Shown in pieces: positions 1 through 9,098 of a DNA stretch of 64,000 bases. A program made the position numbers and the translations under genes. Source of the DNA: Gammaproteobacteria bacterium (GTDB lineage: Bacteria; Pseudomonadota; Gammaproteobacteria; Burkholderiales; Burkholderiaceae_C). The first letter of the stretch is position 1; each line of letters starts with the position of its first letter. The notes beneath the pieces were generated by a model that was not told the DNA's origin, searched no databases, and worked only from the letters and a program-made list of their open reading frames with translations. The stretch spans positions 265,704-329,703 of the forward strand of contig JAHIYE010000013.1 of the NCBI GenBank assembly GCA_018815325.1, written 5' to 3'.

Positions 1-67
1 CCAGAACGGCATAGCCACGCAATGCATCGAGTCGTTCGGTCTCATTGGGGGGCAAGGGTGCTGGCAT
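1..67 (-). CDS. N-terminus of a GAF-type sensor protein (partial, cut by window edge)
   Basis: Only the first 22 codons lie in the window. Reading leftward from the ATG at 65-67 gives a peptide beginning MPAPLPPNETERLDALRGY. The NETERLDALRGYAVL pattern is the usual opening of GAF-domain histidine kinases and diguanylate cyclases, in which it precedes a short helix and the first GAF strand. The output domain cannot be seen. It is divergent from the universal stress gene, with about 200 bp between the two starts. Family recognition rests on this short N-terminal motif alone. Confidence 0.6.
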   Translation of the reverse strand, partial: MPAPLPPNETERLDALRGYAVL

Positions 68-269
68 GCGGGCGTTTCCTCATGGTGGGGATGTAGGGGA
101 TCATAGCCACATCCCAAGCCTTTTACACCTCAGCCGGCGTTTGAAGCAGCGCGCGGAAATCATGGCTGTGGCTGGCTGTTCATGCGCAGCAAAGTCTGGT
201 AATCTGAACTCGCCGTGCTTAAACAGGCATGGCTCCATGCTTTTATTACCGACAGGAGATCAAAACACA

Positions 270-713
270 ATGTACCAACGAATTCTCGTCGCCACCGACG
301 GCTCACCCTTGTCCAAGAAGGCGGTTACCAGTGCCATCGCACTCGCCGCCTTGACAGGGGCCGAACTGGTTGCACTCAAGGTTGTGCCACGCTACCCGGT
401 CAGCTATTTCGAGGGCAGCCTTCCCCTGCCAGCCAAGGAGATTGCCCGTGTCGAAAAGCAATGGGCAGAAAGTGGGCAAGCCACCGTGGATGCTGTGCAG
501 GCTGCAGCATCGAAAAAAGGCATCAAGGCCCGGGCCGTCACGGCCAAGTCAGACCTCGTGTCCGAGGCCATCATTTCTGCCGCCAAAAAATACAAATGTG
601 ACTTGATTGTCATGGCTTCCCACGGACGCCGCGGCATCAAGCGTGTGTTGCTCGGCAGCGAGACCCAGCATGTGCTGACCCACTCTTCAACTCCCGTGTT
701 GGTCCTCAGATAA
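270..713 (+). CDS. Universal stress protein, UspA family
   Basis: This is a 147-residue single-domain Usp protein, the normal family size. It opens MYQRILVATDGS, giving the first beta strand and the nucleotide-contacting Asp, and ends with the ATP-binding loop ASHGRRGIKRVLLGSE followed by STPVLVLR. The glycine pattern GxxGxxxxxxGS is intact, so it is probably an ATP-binding Usp of the cytoplasm. The start at 270 was preferred to an upstream in-frame start at 45 because it begins exactly at the conserved strand and is preceded by GACAGGAG. Physiological role is not visible; members respond to starvation, oxidative or redox stress. Confidence 0.9.
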   Translation: MYQRILVATDGSPLSKKAVTSAIALAALTGAELVALKVVPRYPVSYFEGSLPLPAKEIARVEKQWAESGQATVDAVQAAASKKGIKARAVTAKSDLVSEAIISAAKKYKCDLIVMASHGRRGIKRVLLGSETQHVLTHSSTPVLVLR

Positions 714-748
714 TTTGACCATCTGGCGATGGCCATTCATCATGCTTC

Positions 749-765
749 GCTATTATTTTCATAGC
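749..765. repeat. GCTA...ATAGC 17-bp palindrome element, copy 1
   Basis: The core GCTATTATTTTCATAGC lies downstream of the Usp gene and is extended by a further CTTC/GAAG, so 745-753 and 761-769 form a perfect 9-bp stem. No T-run follows, so it is not a standard terminator. It has the same 17-bp core length as seven other copies in this window. Confidence 0.75.
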
Positions 766-945
766 GAAGTAGTCCTGCCCTTCTCTTCCGACCCCGACGC
801 CACGAACTTACTGGCTGTTTCATTTTGCTGATGATGGCGTGCATGCTGGCTGCACGCTTGGCAACGTATTTCAAACGCCGTCGGACACCGCCGTTTTATT
901 CATCACAGCCTGTAGACTGGGCAACAAACTACTGCGGGGATTTCC

Positions 946-3090
946 ATGGGATTTGCGAAGCTGCTTGGACGTGTCGCCATGAAGCCTTTTTCGAGGGCCT
1001 TGCCACAAATGGGCGATACCGAGCGTGCCGCACTGGAAGCCGGTACCGTCGGCTTCGAAGGCCAGATTTTTGCCGGCCGGCCTGATTTTGACGCACTCAT
1101 CGCCACCGGCCCCAATGCCCTCACGGAAGAAGAGCAGGCATTTCTCGACAACGAGGTCAAGACCTTGTGCGCGATGCTGGACGACTTCGCCATCGACGAG
1201 GCGCGCGACCTGCCATCCGAGGTCTGGCAGTACATGCGCGAAAAGCGTTTCTTCGGCATGATCATCCCGAAGGTATGGGGGGGCCTCGGCTTCGGCCACC
1301 ATGCCCATGCCACGGTGGTGACGCGTCTGGCCACTGTCAATGTCTCAGCCGCCGTCACCGTGATGGTGCCCAACTCACTGGGGCCGGCCGAACTGCTGCT
1401 GCGCTACGGCACCGATGCCCAGAAAAAATACTACCTGCCGCGTCTGGCCAATGGGACTGACCTGCCCTGCTTTGGCCTGACCGCCCCCTATGCCGGCTCG
1501 GACGCGGCCTCCATCCCCGACCGCGGAATACTCACCGAGCGTGAAATCGATGGCGTGCGCGTGCGTGGCTTCCAGGTCACCTTCTCCAAACGCTATATCA
1601 CCCTGGCACCTGTGGCCACAGTGGTCGGCTTGGCCTTCAACGCCGTCGATGACAGCCGGACCGAGGGGCCCATCAACCTCGGCATTACCTGTGCCCTGAT
1701 CCCAGTGCCGCAATCCGGCATGCAGATCGGGCGGCGCCACCGGCCCATGGACAGCGCCTTCATGAACGGCCCCATCGAAGGCCAGGACGTGTTCGTTCCC
1801 ATGGAATGGGTCATCGGCGGCGAGCAGCAAGTTGGTCAAGGCTGGCGCATGCTGATGGAGTCCCTCGCAGCAGGGCGTGCCATTTCACTGCCAGCCCTGG
1901 GGGCTGCCACACAGCAATCCTCGCTCTTCGTGGCCAACGGCTACGGCAAGATTCGCGAGCAGTTTGGTCTGCCGATCGGCAAGTTCGACGCCATCGCCGG
2001 CATCATTGCCGGCATGTCGGCCGAACTTTATGCCACCGATGCCGCACGGCGTTTCACCGCCGCTGCCCTGGACAAGGGCGAGCAGCCCAGCGTGGCCAGC
2101 GTGGCCAGCGCCATCCTCAAGGTCCACCTGACCGAGGCCGGTCGGCGTTCGGTCAACCATGCGATGGACATTCTGGGCGGCAAGGGCATCATCAACGGCC
2201 CCTCCAACCTGCTGTCCGTCGCGTACCGTCACATGCCAGTCGCCATCACGGTCGAGGGTGCCAACATCCTGACTCGCTCACTTATCATCTTCGGCCAGGG
2301 CGCGGTGCGCTGCCACCCCTATGTGATGGCTGAGATGAACGCAGTTCAGCAACGCGACCCTGAAGCACTTGGCCGAGCCTTGATTGGCCACGCAGGCCAT
2401 ACCATCCGCAACCTCTGGTGCAGCCTGTTCGGTGCGCCAGTCATTGGCACACCGCCCGAGCCACTGCGCAAGGAAGCCCGGCTGCTGGCGCGGCTGAGCG
2501 CCAAATACGCACTCACCAGCGACCTCGCCATGGGCTTGCTCGGCGGGCGCCTCAAGCGCATGGAGTTGCTGTCGGCCCGGCTGGGCGACTGCCTGTCCCA
2601 TCTTTATCTCGCCAGCGCCTGCATCTGGCGCTATACAGTGGAAGCGGACAGCGACATGCTGCCCTTCGCACGTGCTGCACTGCGTGTGCAACTCGATGCG
2701 GCAGAAGAAGTACTCCGCGACCTCTATGCAAACCTGCCCACACCAGGCCGACGCATGATCGGCAAGCTGGTGCTCAGCCGCACCGCCCACCTGGCGCCTA
2801 TGCGTGATGTACAAATGCTGGAGCTGGCCGCACTCTTGCGCCGCCGACGCGATCTTGTCAACCGGCTGTGCCCGGACATCAGCGCGCCGAAACAAGGAGG
2901 CATGCTGGACCTGATGCAGGCGCTGGAATTGTCGGAACAGTTAGGTGACGAGACGACCGAACTCAACAAGCTCGTGCGACGCACACGATCCTTCGAGAAA
3001 GCCGCCAAGGAGACCGCAGACCCGGAGCGCTCACTGGCTTATCTGAAGGCCGCCGACCGGGTCATCCAGGTCGACGATTTCCCCGCATAA
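946..3090 (+). CDS. FadE-like acyl-CoA dehydrogenase (DUF1974-type C-terminus)
   Basis: A 714-residue acyl-CoA dehydrogenase of the large FadE type, which catalyses the first FAD-dependent step of fatty acid beta-oxidation. The N-terminal LPQMGDTERAALEAGTVGFE segment matches the FadE entry motif; the ACAD core (substrate-binding CFGLTAPYAGSD and the region VEGANILTRSLIIFGQG) covers roughly residues 60-460. The last 250 residues form the helical domain specific to FadE. Escherichia coli FadE is about 100 residues longer because it begins with membrane helices; here no such helices precede the core, so the protein looks soluble or peripheral. An alternative ATG is 33 bases downstream. The gene stands alone, convergent with matB. 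Confidence 0.88.
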   Translation: MGFAKLLGRVAMKPFSRALPQMGDTERAALEAGTVGFEGQIFAGRPDFDALIATGPNALTEEEQAFLDNEVKTLCAMLDDFAIDEARDLPSEVWQYMREKRFFGMIIPKVWGGLGFGHHAHATVVTRLATVNVSAAVTVMVPNSLGPAELLLRYGTDAQKKYYLPRLANGTDLPCFGLTAPYAGSDAASIPDRGILTEREIDGVRVRGFQVTFSKRYITLAPVATVVGLAFNAVDDSRTEGPINLGITCALIPVPQSGMQIGRRHRPMDSAFMNGPIEGQDVFVPMEWVIGGEQQVGQGWRMLMESLAAGRAISLPALGAATQQSSLFVANGYGKIREQFGLPIGKFDAIAGIIAGMSAELYATDAARRFTAAALDKGEQPSVASVASAILKVHLTEAGRRSVNHAMDILGGKGIINGPSNLLSVAYRHMPVAITVEGANILTRSLIIFGQGAVRCHPYVMAEMNAVQQRDPEALGRALIGHAGHTIRNLWCSLFGAPVIGTPPEPLRKEARLLARLSAKYALTSDLAMGLLGGRLKRMELLSARLGDCLSHLYLASACIWRYTVEADSDMLPFARAALRVQLDAAEEVLRDLYANLPTPGRRMIGKLVLSRTAHLAPMRDVQMLELAALLRRRRDLVNRLCPDISAPKQGGMLDLMQALELSEQLGDETTELNKLVRRTRSFEKAAKETADPERSLAYLKAADRVIQVDDFPA

Positions 3091-3162
3091 GACCACAAGT
3101 GCAGACACAGGTGTCTGCGCCTGGGCAGCCCGCCAGCTGTATTGCCTCAGCTGGCCCAACGC

Positions 3163-4686
3163 TCAGGATTTGGCGAACAAATCCTTGTACTGCTCCCTCA
3201 ACAGGTTCTTCTGGACTTTGCCCATGGTGTTGCGAGGCAACTCGCCCACGGTAAAGCAGCGCTTGGGAATCTTGAAATTTGCCAGCTTGGACTTGAGTTC
3301 GGCCACGATTCCATCACCATCCAGCTTGACGCCAGGCTTGGGAATGACGACGGCCACCCCTACCTCGCCGAAATCAGGATGGAACACCCCCACTAGTGCG
3401 CTTTCAGCCACCCCGGGCAGTTCGTTGATATAACCTTCGATCTCGGCCGGGTAGACGTTGTAGCCGCCGCTGATGATGAGGTCTTTGCTGCGGCCCACGA
3501 TGCTGACATAACCACGCTCGTCAATCTTGCCCACATCACCAGTCTTGAAGTAGCCGTCAGCGGAGAATTCTTCACGGGTCTTTTCGGGCATGCGCCAATA
3601 GCCCTTGAACACATTGGGGCCCTTGACCTGAATGGCACCGATCTCCCCCACCGGCAGTGACTGCCCTGCTTCGTCCTGCACTCGAAGACTCACACCGGGC
3701 AAAGGAAAACCGACGGTGCCGCCACGCCGCTCACCCAGCGCGGGGTCATAGGGGTTGGAGGTAAGCATCACAGTTTCGCTCATGCCATAGCGCTCCAGGA
3801 TGGTGTGACCGGTACGCGCCTTCCACTCGTTGAAGGTCTCCAGCAGCAAGGGGGCCGAACCCGCCACGAACAGGCGCATGTTGCGCGTGCTCTCCCGGTT
3901 CAGTCCGGGCTCGGCAAGCAGTCGCACATACAGGGTTGGAACCCCCATGAACACAGTCGCCTGAGGCATCTTCTTCAGCACCAATGCGGGATCGAAGCGG
4001 GACAGCCAGATCATCTTGCTGCCATTGATCAGGGCGCCATGGAGGGCCACGAAGAGGCCATGCACATGAAAAATCGGGAGTGCATGGATCAGTACATCGC
4101 CCTTTTTCCATCCCCAGTAGTCCTTCAACACACGCGCATTGCTGAGCAAATTCCCGTGTGTGAGCATGGCCCCCTTGCTACGGCCTGTAGTGCCGCTGGT
4201 ATAGAGAATGGCCGCCAGATCGTCATCAGCCTTGGCCACAGCCTGATGCTGATCAGAACAATGTGCAGCCCGCTCCAGCAGGGAGCCGGTACGGTCTTCA
4301 TTGAGCGTGAACACATGTTGGGTACCTGCCTTGAAAGCAAGCTTGCTCACCCAGCCGAAGTTCTTGCCACTGCACACAACGACACTCGGCTCGGCGTTGC
4401 CGATGAAGTACTCGATTTCCGCGCTTTGGTAGGCTGTGTTGAGCGGAAGGAACACATACCCTGCCCGCAAGGTTGCCAGGTACAGCATCACGGCTTCCAC
4501 GGATTTTTCTACCTGCACCGCAATGCGGGCACCATGGGGTAAGTCAAGCGCTGCGAGCAGATTGGCCAACATGGCTGTAGCCCGATCCAGATCCCGCCAT
4601 GAGTAATTCAGCCCGTTGTCGGTCTCAATCGCTGTGGAGTCCATATCTTCAGGGAACGCTTCGCGCAATGCAGAAAAGAGATTCAT
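3163..4686 (-). CDS. matB: Malonyl-CoA synthetase (malonate-CoA ligase)
   Basis: A 507-residue AMP-forming acyl-CoA ligase that should activate malonate with CoA and ATP. The segment AVQVEKSVEAVMLYLATLRAG followed by FLPLNTAYQSAEIEYFIGNAEP is characteristic of MatB. Adenylation motifs are complete: YTSGTTGRSKGA (P-loop), RYGMSET, YFKTGDVG, GRSKDLIISGGYNVYPAEIE and the C-terminal catalytic lysine in GKVQKN. The start at 4686 (MNLFSALREAFPED) matches the family N-terminus better than the longer frame beginning at 4794, which would overlap an inverted repeat. It is the last gene of a minus-strand set with the Bug receptor and GntR regulator, and matA is divergent, which supports malonate as substrate. 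Confidence 0.9.
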   Translation of the reverse strand: MNLFSALREAFPEDMDSTAIETDNGLNYSWRDLDRATAMLANLLAALDLPHGARIAVQVEKSVEAVMLYLATLRAGYVFLPLNTAYQSAEIEYFIGNAEPSVVVCSGKNFGWVSKLAFKAGTQHVFTLNEDRTGSLLERAAHCSDQHQAVAKADDDLAAILYTSGTTGRSKGAMLTHGNLLSNARVLKDYWGWKKGDVLIHALPIFHVHGLFVALHGALINGSKMIWLSRFDPALVLKKMPQATVFMGVPTLYVRLLAEPGLNRESTRNMRLFVAGSAPLLLETFNEWKARTGHTILERYGMSETVMLTSNPYDPALGERRGGTVGFPLPGVSLRVQDEAGQSLPVGEIGAIQVKGPNVFKGYWRMPEKTREEFSADGYFKTGDVGKIDERGYVSIVGRSKDLIISGGYNVYPAEIEGYINELPGVAESALVGVFHPDFGEVGVAVVIPKPGVKLDGDGIVAELKSKLANFKIPKRCFTVGELPRNTMGKVQKNLLREQYKDLFAKS

Positions 4687-4758
4687 GTATCTTGTGAATT
4701 GAGTAATCAGCAAAAGTGCGGAACTACCGAGTTTTCGATCCGCATCGGGGGCTGGGCC

Positions 4759-4797
4759 GCCATGCATGCCTGCAACTGCAGTGCGGGCATGCATGGC
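4759..4797. repeat. Perfect 12-bp inverted repeat between bug and matB
   Basis: GCCATGCATGCC at 4759-4770 is repeated in inverse at 4786-4797 with a 15-nt spacer that itself contains ACTGCAGT. In the transcript this gives a stable stem-loop between the Bug gene stop and the matB start. No T-run follows, so an RNA-processing or expression-balancing role is more likely than termination; this is inference. Confidence 0.7.
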
Positions 4798-4815
4798 AAC
4801 CCAACCCGTCGGACA

Positions 4816-5814
4816 TCAGTCGAGCTTGGCGCCCGACAGTTTGACCACATTGGCCCAGCGCTTGATCTCGCCATTCACGAAACCGCCGAACTGCTTGGGT
4901 GTCATGTTGCTGAATTCAGCGCCCTGGTTGGCCCAGATGGCCTTGGCTTCATCGGTCAGGGCTGCCTTGCGGATCTCCTCCACCGCACGGGCCTGTATTT
5001 CTGGCGGTGTGCCCTTGGGCGCCCAGATACCGTACCAGGTGGTCACGGTGTAATCTGGCAGGCCGACTTCAGCGGCACTCGGCACATCAGGGAAAGCCGG
5101 GTTGCGCTTGTTGCCCGACACCATGAGCGCCTTGATGCGGCCACCTTTGATATGCCCTGCCGAAGAGCCGAGTCCATCGAACATCATCTCCACATTGCCC
5201 GAAATCAGGTCCTGCAATGCCGGGCCCGCGCCACGGTAGGGAATGTGTGTGATGAAGGTCTTGGTCTGCTGCTTGAACAACTCGCCCGCCAGGTGGTGGG
5301 ACGTGCCACTGCCGGCTGAGCCATAGTTCAGACGCGCCGGGTTTTGACGTACATATTCCAGGAAGGCCTTGAAGTCGGCCTGCGGTACTTTCTTCGGGTT
5401 GACCACGAGCACCTGGGGTACGCTGGCCACGAGAGCCAGAGGAATGAAATCTTTCTCGAGGTCGTAGTCCAGTTTCGGGTACATCGAGGGAGCAATCGTG
5501 TGGTGAACCGCTCCCATGAAAAGGGTGTATCCATCGGGCTGGGCTCGCGAAGCGATACCGGCCCCCAGAGTGCCACCGGCACCGCCACGGTTGTCGATGA
5601 TCAGTTGCTTGCCCGTCAGTTTGGCAAACTGGGCAGCCAATGGGCGTGCAAATGCGTCGGTGCCACCACCCGCGGGGAAGGGAACGATCAGTGTCACCGG
5701 CTTGGTCGGCCAGTTGGCATCTGCCCGCCCCAGCAGGGGGATGCCAGCTGCGCTTATGGCAGCCATGCGCAGCACATCGCGACGCGTGCTCAGTTTCGTG
5801 TCATTGAATGTCAT
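4816..5814 (-). CDS. Bug-family periplasmic solute receptor (tripartite tricarboxylate type)
   Basis: A 332-residue extracytoplasmic binding protein. Residues 1-33 hold a twin-arginine-like export signal (STRRDVLRMAAISAAG), followed by WPTKPVTLIVPFPAGGGTDAFAR, the hallmark Bug opening that forms the ligand-binding loop, and later NRGGAGGTLGA. Bug proteins normally bind small carboxylates for TctAB-type carriers, yet no membrane partners are encoded here. Its position between the GntR regulator and matB suggests malonate as ligand (inference). The spacing to matB is about 130 bp and contains an inverted repeat. Confidence 0.9.
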   Translation of the reverse strand: MTFNDTKLSTRRDVLRMAAISAAGIPLLGRADANWPTKPVTLIVPFPAGGGTDAFARPLAAQFAKLTGKQLIIDNRGGAGGTLGAGIASRAQPDGYTLFMGAVHHTIAPSMYPKLDYDLEKDFIPLALVASVPQVLVVNPKKVPQADFKAFLEYVRQNPARLNYGSAGSGTSHHLAGELFKQQTKTFITHIPYRGAGPALQDLISGNVEMMFDGLGSSAGHIKGGRIKALMVSGNKRNPAFPDVPSAAEVGLPDYTVTTWYGIWAPKGTPPEIQARAVEEIRKAALTDEAKAIWANQGAEFSNMTPKQFGGFVNGEIKRWANVVKLSGAKLD

Positions 5815-5955
5815 TTATCGTCTCCATCGTAAATAAAACCAACACTTCATACTTTTGACCATCGCTCAATATAGTGCTTGAGGCACGCAATTCGCCTCGG
5901 TACAGACCCACCCCATTCAGCATGGCTGGCGCAAGGTTTGCATCAGTCATAACCA

Positions 5956-6639
5956 TCACGTCTGCGCCGTCAAAGAAGCCATCAGATCAGAAAACCGCTG
6001 CCCCTGAATCCTCACATGTTCACGCAACAGATCGGCCGCAAGGTCAGAGTCTCCAAGACAGATGGCCTGCACCACCGCCGCATGCTCGTCGTCCGAAGTC
6101 TGCATCCGGTCCCGAACTCGCAACTGCAAACGCCTGAACGGACGAAGTCTCCGGTGCAGGCTGCTGGCCTGCTCTGCCAGAAAACCGTTTCGACTGGCGG
6201 CATAGATCAGGTGATGAAACGTCTCATTGAGCTTGTAATAGGCATCGGTGTTGCCGGCATCTCGCGCCGTGGCACATGCCTGATGTGCCTGCCTGAGTTC
6301 TTCACATTCTGCCGGCTGCATGTGGCGAGCGGCCAGACGAGCACAGGTCGCTTCAAGCTCCGCCATGACCTCGAACATCTCCCAAAGGCGCTGAAACGGC
6401 ACCGATGCCACAAATGCCCCCTTGCGTGGTTGCATGTCGATCAGGCCGGATGCACTGAGTTGCAGAAAGGCTTCCCGAATGGGTGTTCTCGACACGCCGA
6501 ACTCCTCGGCCAGCTCCACCTCGTCCAGATGCCTCCCCGGGGCGTAGAACCCCATGGCGATGCGCTCCTCGATCTGCTCCCGCAAGGCCTCTGAGCGACG
6601 TACAGGTGAACGAACCGGCTTTTCCCTTACGGCATTCAT
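5956..6639 (-). CDS. matR: GntR-family regulator (FadR/FCD type), probable MatR
   Basis: A 227-residue transcription factor. Residues about 15-80 form the winged helix-turn-helix (LREQIEERIAMGFYAPG, then LAEEFGVSRTPIREAFLQL), and residues about 90-220 are the all-helical FCD effector domain with histidines in TFHHLIYAA and LREHVRIQG able to hold a metal. The gene is divergent from matA and upstream of bug and matB, the arrangement of the MatR-regulated malonate genes known from Rhizobium. The symbol is assigned from context and from the MatR-like dyad at 6700-6713. Confidence 0.8.
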   Translation of the reverse strand: MNAVREKPVRSPVRRSEALREQIEERIAMGFYAPGRHLDEVELAEEFGVSRTPIREAFLQLSASGLIDMQPRKGAFVASVPFQRLWEMFEVMAELEATCARLAARHMQPAECEELRQAHQACATARDAGNTDAYYKLNETFHHLIYAASRNGFLAEQASSLHRRLRPFRRLQLRVRDRMQTSDDEHAAVVQAICLGDSDLAADLLREHVRIQGQRFSDLMASLTAQT

Positions 6640-6699
6640 GAAAATTTCAGTTCATCCCGTTAAAAATTTGCCCCATGGCAGGGCAGATTACGATATATT

Positions 6700-6713
6700 T
6701 CATGTATACAAGA
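6700..6713. promoter_or_regulatory. MatR-like operator dyad
   Basis: Read on the minus strand the 14 bases are TCTTGTATACATGA. The operator reported for Rhizobium MatR, as I recall it, is TCTTGTA-TACACGA, so 13 of 14 bases agree. It sits in the 193-bp region between the divergent GntR regulator and matA starts, where a repressor could control both directions. Binding is inferred. Confidence 0.65.
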
Positions 6714-6832
6714 GTTGTTTTTAAAAATATCCGAATAGATTAAGCGAATGCATGATACGTGAAAAATGCCAATTCAAGCAGTTTTTCATCGTTTCCGCCT
6801 AGCGCCAGTCCTGCAACCTAAGGAGTAGCAAC

Positions 6833-8143
6833 ATGCTTGACGGACTCAAAACAGTCGCCCGCAAGGCTAGCCAGACACGGGCACTCAAGGCCTTGCTGGA
6901 GGACTGCAACGTGCTGATGTCCGAGCGCGGAGAAGCCAACAGCGTGACTATCGGGAATCAGCTGATCGCGCATTTCGAACGCCTGCCCGAGGACAAGCTG
7001 ATCAGTTTTTTCGAGCATCTGGCAAACGACTTCAGTCCTGATCCCAAAGAGGTGCTTGCTGCCGCACAGGACTATGCAACACAACAGTCTGCCGGGCATC
7101 TGAAGCGGCTAATGCAAGTCTCCGAACCACCACGCCAGGAACTGTTTCGCAGGATCAACCGCACCCCCGGTGGCACAGCCACCATCGTGGGTATGCGACG
7201 TACCCTGCTGCGCAACCTGCGCGCGCACCCCGAACTGCAAGTACTTGAAGACGATTTGCTGCATTTGCTGTCGAGCTGGTTCAACCCTGGCTTTCTGGAA
7301 ATGCAAAAAGTGGATTGGGGATCCCCTGCCCGTTTGCTGGAAAAATTGATCGAGCATGAGGCTGTGCACGAAATAGATGGCTGGGACGATCTTCGTCGCA
7401 GGCTTGCCCCTGACCGGCGCTGCTTTGCCTTCTTTCACCCTCAATTGCCCGATGAACCACTGATCTTTGTGGAAGTCGCACTGGTGCCGGACATTCCAGC
7501 AGCCATCGCACCGCTGATCGATAAAAAATCACCCCCCCTGACAACTGACCAGTTCAAGGCAGCCATCTTTTACTCCATCAGCAATTGCCAGCCCGGCTTG
7601 CGTGGCGTCTCGATGGGCAATTTCCTGATCAAGCGCGTGGCCGAACAACTGCATCGTGAGCTGCCCCAGATCAAGACGTTTTGCACCCTGTCGCCGATTC
7701 CTGGTTTTGCGGCGTGGCTGCAGGGAACCACGGATTTCCGGCATATCCACGGCAAAAAGCGTGGCTTGGGCTTGCGACTGAGCGAGGCCAAAGATGTGTT
7801 GCTGGAAGCCAGCAAAGGCGACCTGTCCGCCTTGGCCAGTGCCAACGCGCAACGCAGCCTCACCCCTGTTCAGGTTGCAGCCCAAATGCGGCTGTGCAGC
7901 GCCTACCTGGCACACCAGTCGGTGGCGACGTCAGGTGCAGATCCCGTCGCCCGCTTCCACCTCGACAACGGCGCGCGACTGGAACGCATCAACTTCCTTG
8001 GCGACTTGTCGCGCAAGGGCCTCAAGCAGGCTTGCGGCATGATGGTCAACTACCTGTATGACTTGCAACAGGTGGAAGCCAATCACGAAAAATTCGTGCA
8101 TGGCGAAGTGGTCCATGCACGCGGCGTAGCCGCCTTGCTTTGA
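6833..8143 (+). CDS. matA: Malonyl-CoA decarboxylase
   Basis: A 436-residue enzyme converting malonyl-CoA to acetyl-CoA and CO2. It has the helical N-terminal domain (about residues 1-165) and the GNAT-like catalytic domain with the signatures VEVALVPDIP, SISNCQPGLRGVSMGNFLIK, FCTLSPIPGFAAWLQG and a C-terminal YDLQQVEANHEKFVHGE; the conserved Ser of the TLSPIPGF loop and the His of NHEKF are both present. The start is preceded by CTAAGGAG at a good distance. Together with MatB it completes malonate to acetyl-CoA, and the divergent GntR gene likely controls it. Confidence 0.93.
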   Translation: MLDGLKTVARKASQTRALKALLEDCNVLMSERGEANSVTIGNQLIAHFERLPEDKLISFFEHLANDFSPDPKEVLAAAQDYATQQSAGHLKRLMQVSEPPRQELFRRINRTPGGTATIVGMRRTLLRNLRAHPELQVLEDDLLHLLSSWFNPGFLEMQKVDWGSPARLLEKLIEHEAVHEIDGWDDLRRRLAPDRRCFAFFHPQLPDEPLIFVEVALVPDIPAAIAPLIDKKSPPLTTDQFKAAIFYSISNCQPGLRGVSMGNFLIKRVAEQLHRELPQIKTFCTLSPIPGFAAWLQGTTDFRHIHGKKRGLGLRLSEAKDVLLEASKGDLSALASANAQRSLTPVQVAAQMRLCSAYLAHQSVATSGADPVARFHLDNGARLERINFLGDLSRKGLKQACGMMVNYLYDLQQVEANHEKFVHGEVVHARGVAALL

Positions 8144-8180
8144 GCACTCGCCCTGAGTGCTTGACGCCTCCGCTGCCCCC

Positions 8181-9017
8181 TCAGGACGACTTGCGAGATA
8201 GACGGCTGTTCGAGTTGCCTCTGCCCGCCCATAGCCACAGCAGCGCGCCGCCAGCAATCATGGGCACGCACAGCCACTGGCCCATGCTCATGTTCAGCGC
8301 CAGCAGTCCGAGAAAATTGTCAGGCTCGCGGAAAAACTCCGCGATGAAACGAAAAACACCATAGCCCACGAGAAAGGCTGCGGCTACCTGCCCTTGCTGC
8401 CTGGGTTTGCGTGCATACAACCAGAGCAGGATGAAAAGCAGCAGGCCCTCCAGCAGGAACTGGTAAACCTGCGAAGGATGACGCGGCAAGGGCGAACCAC
8501 TGCCAGGAAACACCATGCCCCAGGGCAATGACGGATCGCTGAAACGCCCCCACAACTCGCCGTTGATGAAATTGCCTACCCGTCCGGCAGCCAGACCGGT
8601 GGGCACGCAGGGCGCCACGAAATCAGCTACCTGCAGCCATGGCTTGCGCCTTGTATGGGCAAACCAGAGCATGGCAGCCACAACACCCAGCATGCCGCCA
8701 TGGAAACTCATGCCTCCTTGCCAGACTGCAAAGATTTCCAGCGGATGCGAGAGGTAATAGCCGGGCTTGTAGAACAGGCAGTAGCCCAGTCGCCCCCCGA
8801 TAACCACCCCCACGACGCCAAGAAAAAGGATGTCCTCCACATCGCGACGTGTCCAGGCTGACACCCCTTGGATTGACGCAAAAGGCTCATGCCGCAGGCG
8901 CAGCGTGCCCAGCAGCATGAACAGGGCAAATGCCACCAGGTAGGTCAGACCATACCAATGAATGGCCAAGGGTCCCAGTTGCAGGGCAACCGGGTCGATT
9001 TGAGGGTGAATCAGCAT
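8181..9017 (-). CDS. lgt: Prolipoprotein diacylglyceryl transferase
   Basis: A 278-residue polytopic inner-membrane enzyme that transfers diacylglyceryl from phosphatidylglycerol to the lipobox cysteine of prolipoproteins. The signatures are [11 protein letters not shown] near the N-terminus, [10 protein letters not shown], the Lgt motif around [14 protein letters not shown] (residues about 145-160) and [13 protein letters not shown] with the catalytic His region. About seven hydrophobic segments are evident. The start at 9017 ([16 protein letters not shown]) is the usual Lgt N-terminus. The gene is divergent from ilvD, with about 80 bp between starts. Confidence 0.96.
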   Translation of the reverse strand: MLIHPQIDPVALQLGPLAIHWYGLTYLVAFALFMLLGTLRLRHEPFASIQGVSAWTRRDVEDILFLGVVGVVIGGRLGYCLFYKPGYYLSHPLEIFAVWQGGMSFHGGMLGVVAAMLWFAHTRRKPWLQVADFVAPCVPTGLAAGRVGNFINGELWGRFSDPSLPWGMVFPGSGSPLPRHPSQVYQFLLEGLLLFILLWLYARKPRQQGQVAAAFLVGYGVFRFIAEFFREPDNFLGLLALNMSMGQWLCVPMIAGGALLWLWAGRGNSNSRLSRKSS

Positions 9018-9098
9018 GCCCGCATTGTGCCGCAGAGCGCCCCCCCTCTTCACGGCTTACACTTGTGGTTTACTGATTTTTTCTTCCCCGACCACGCC

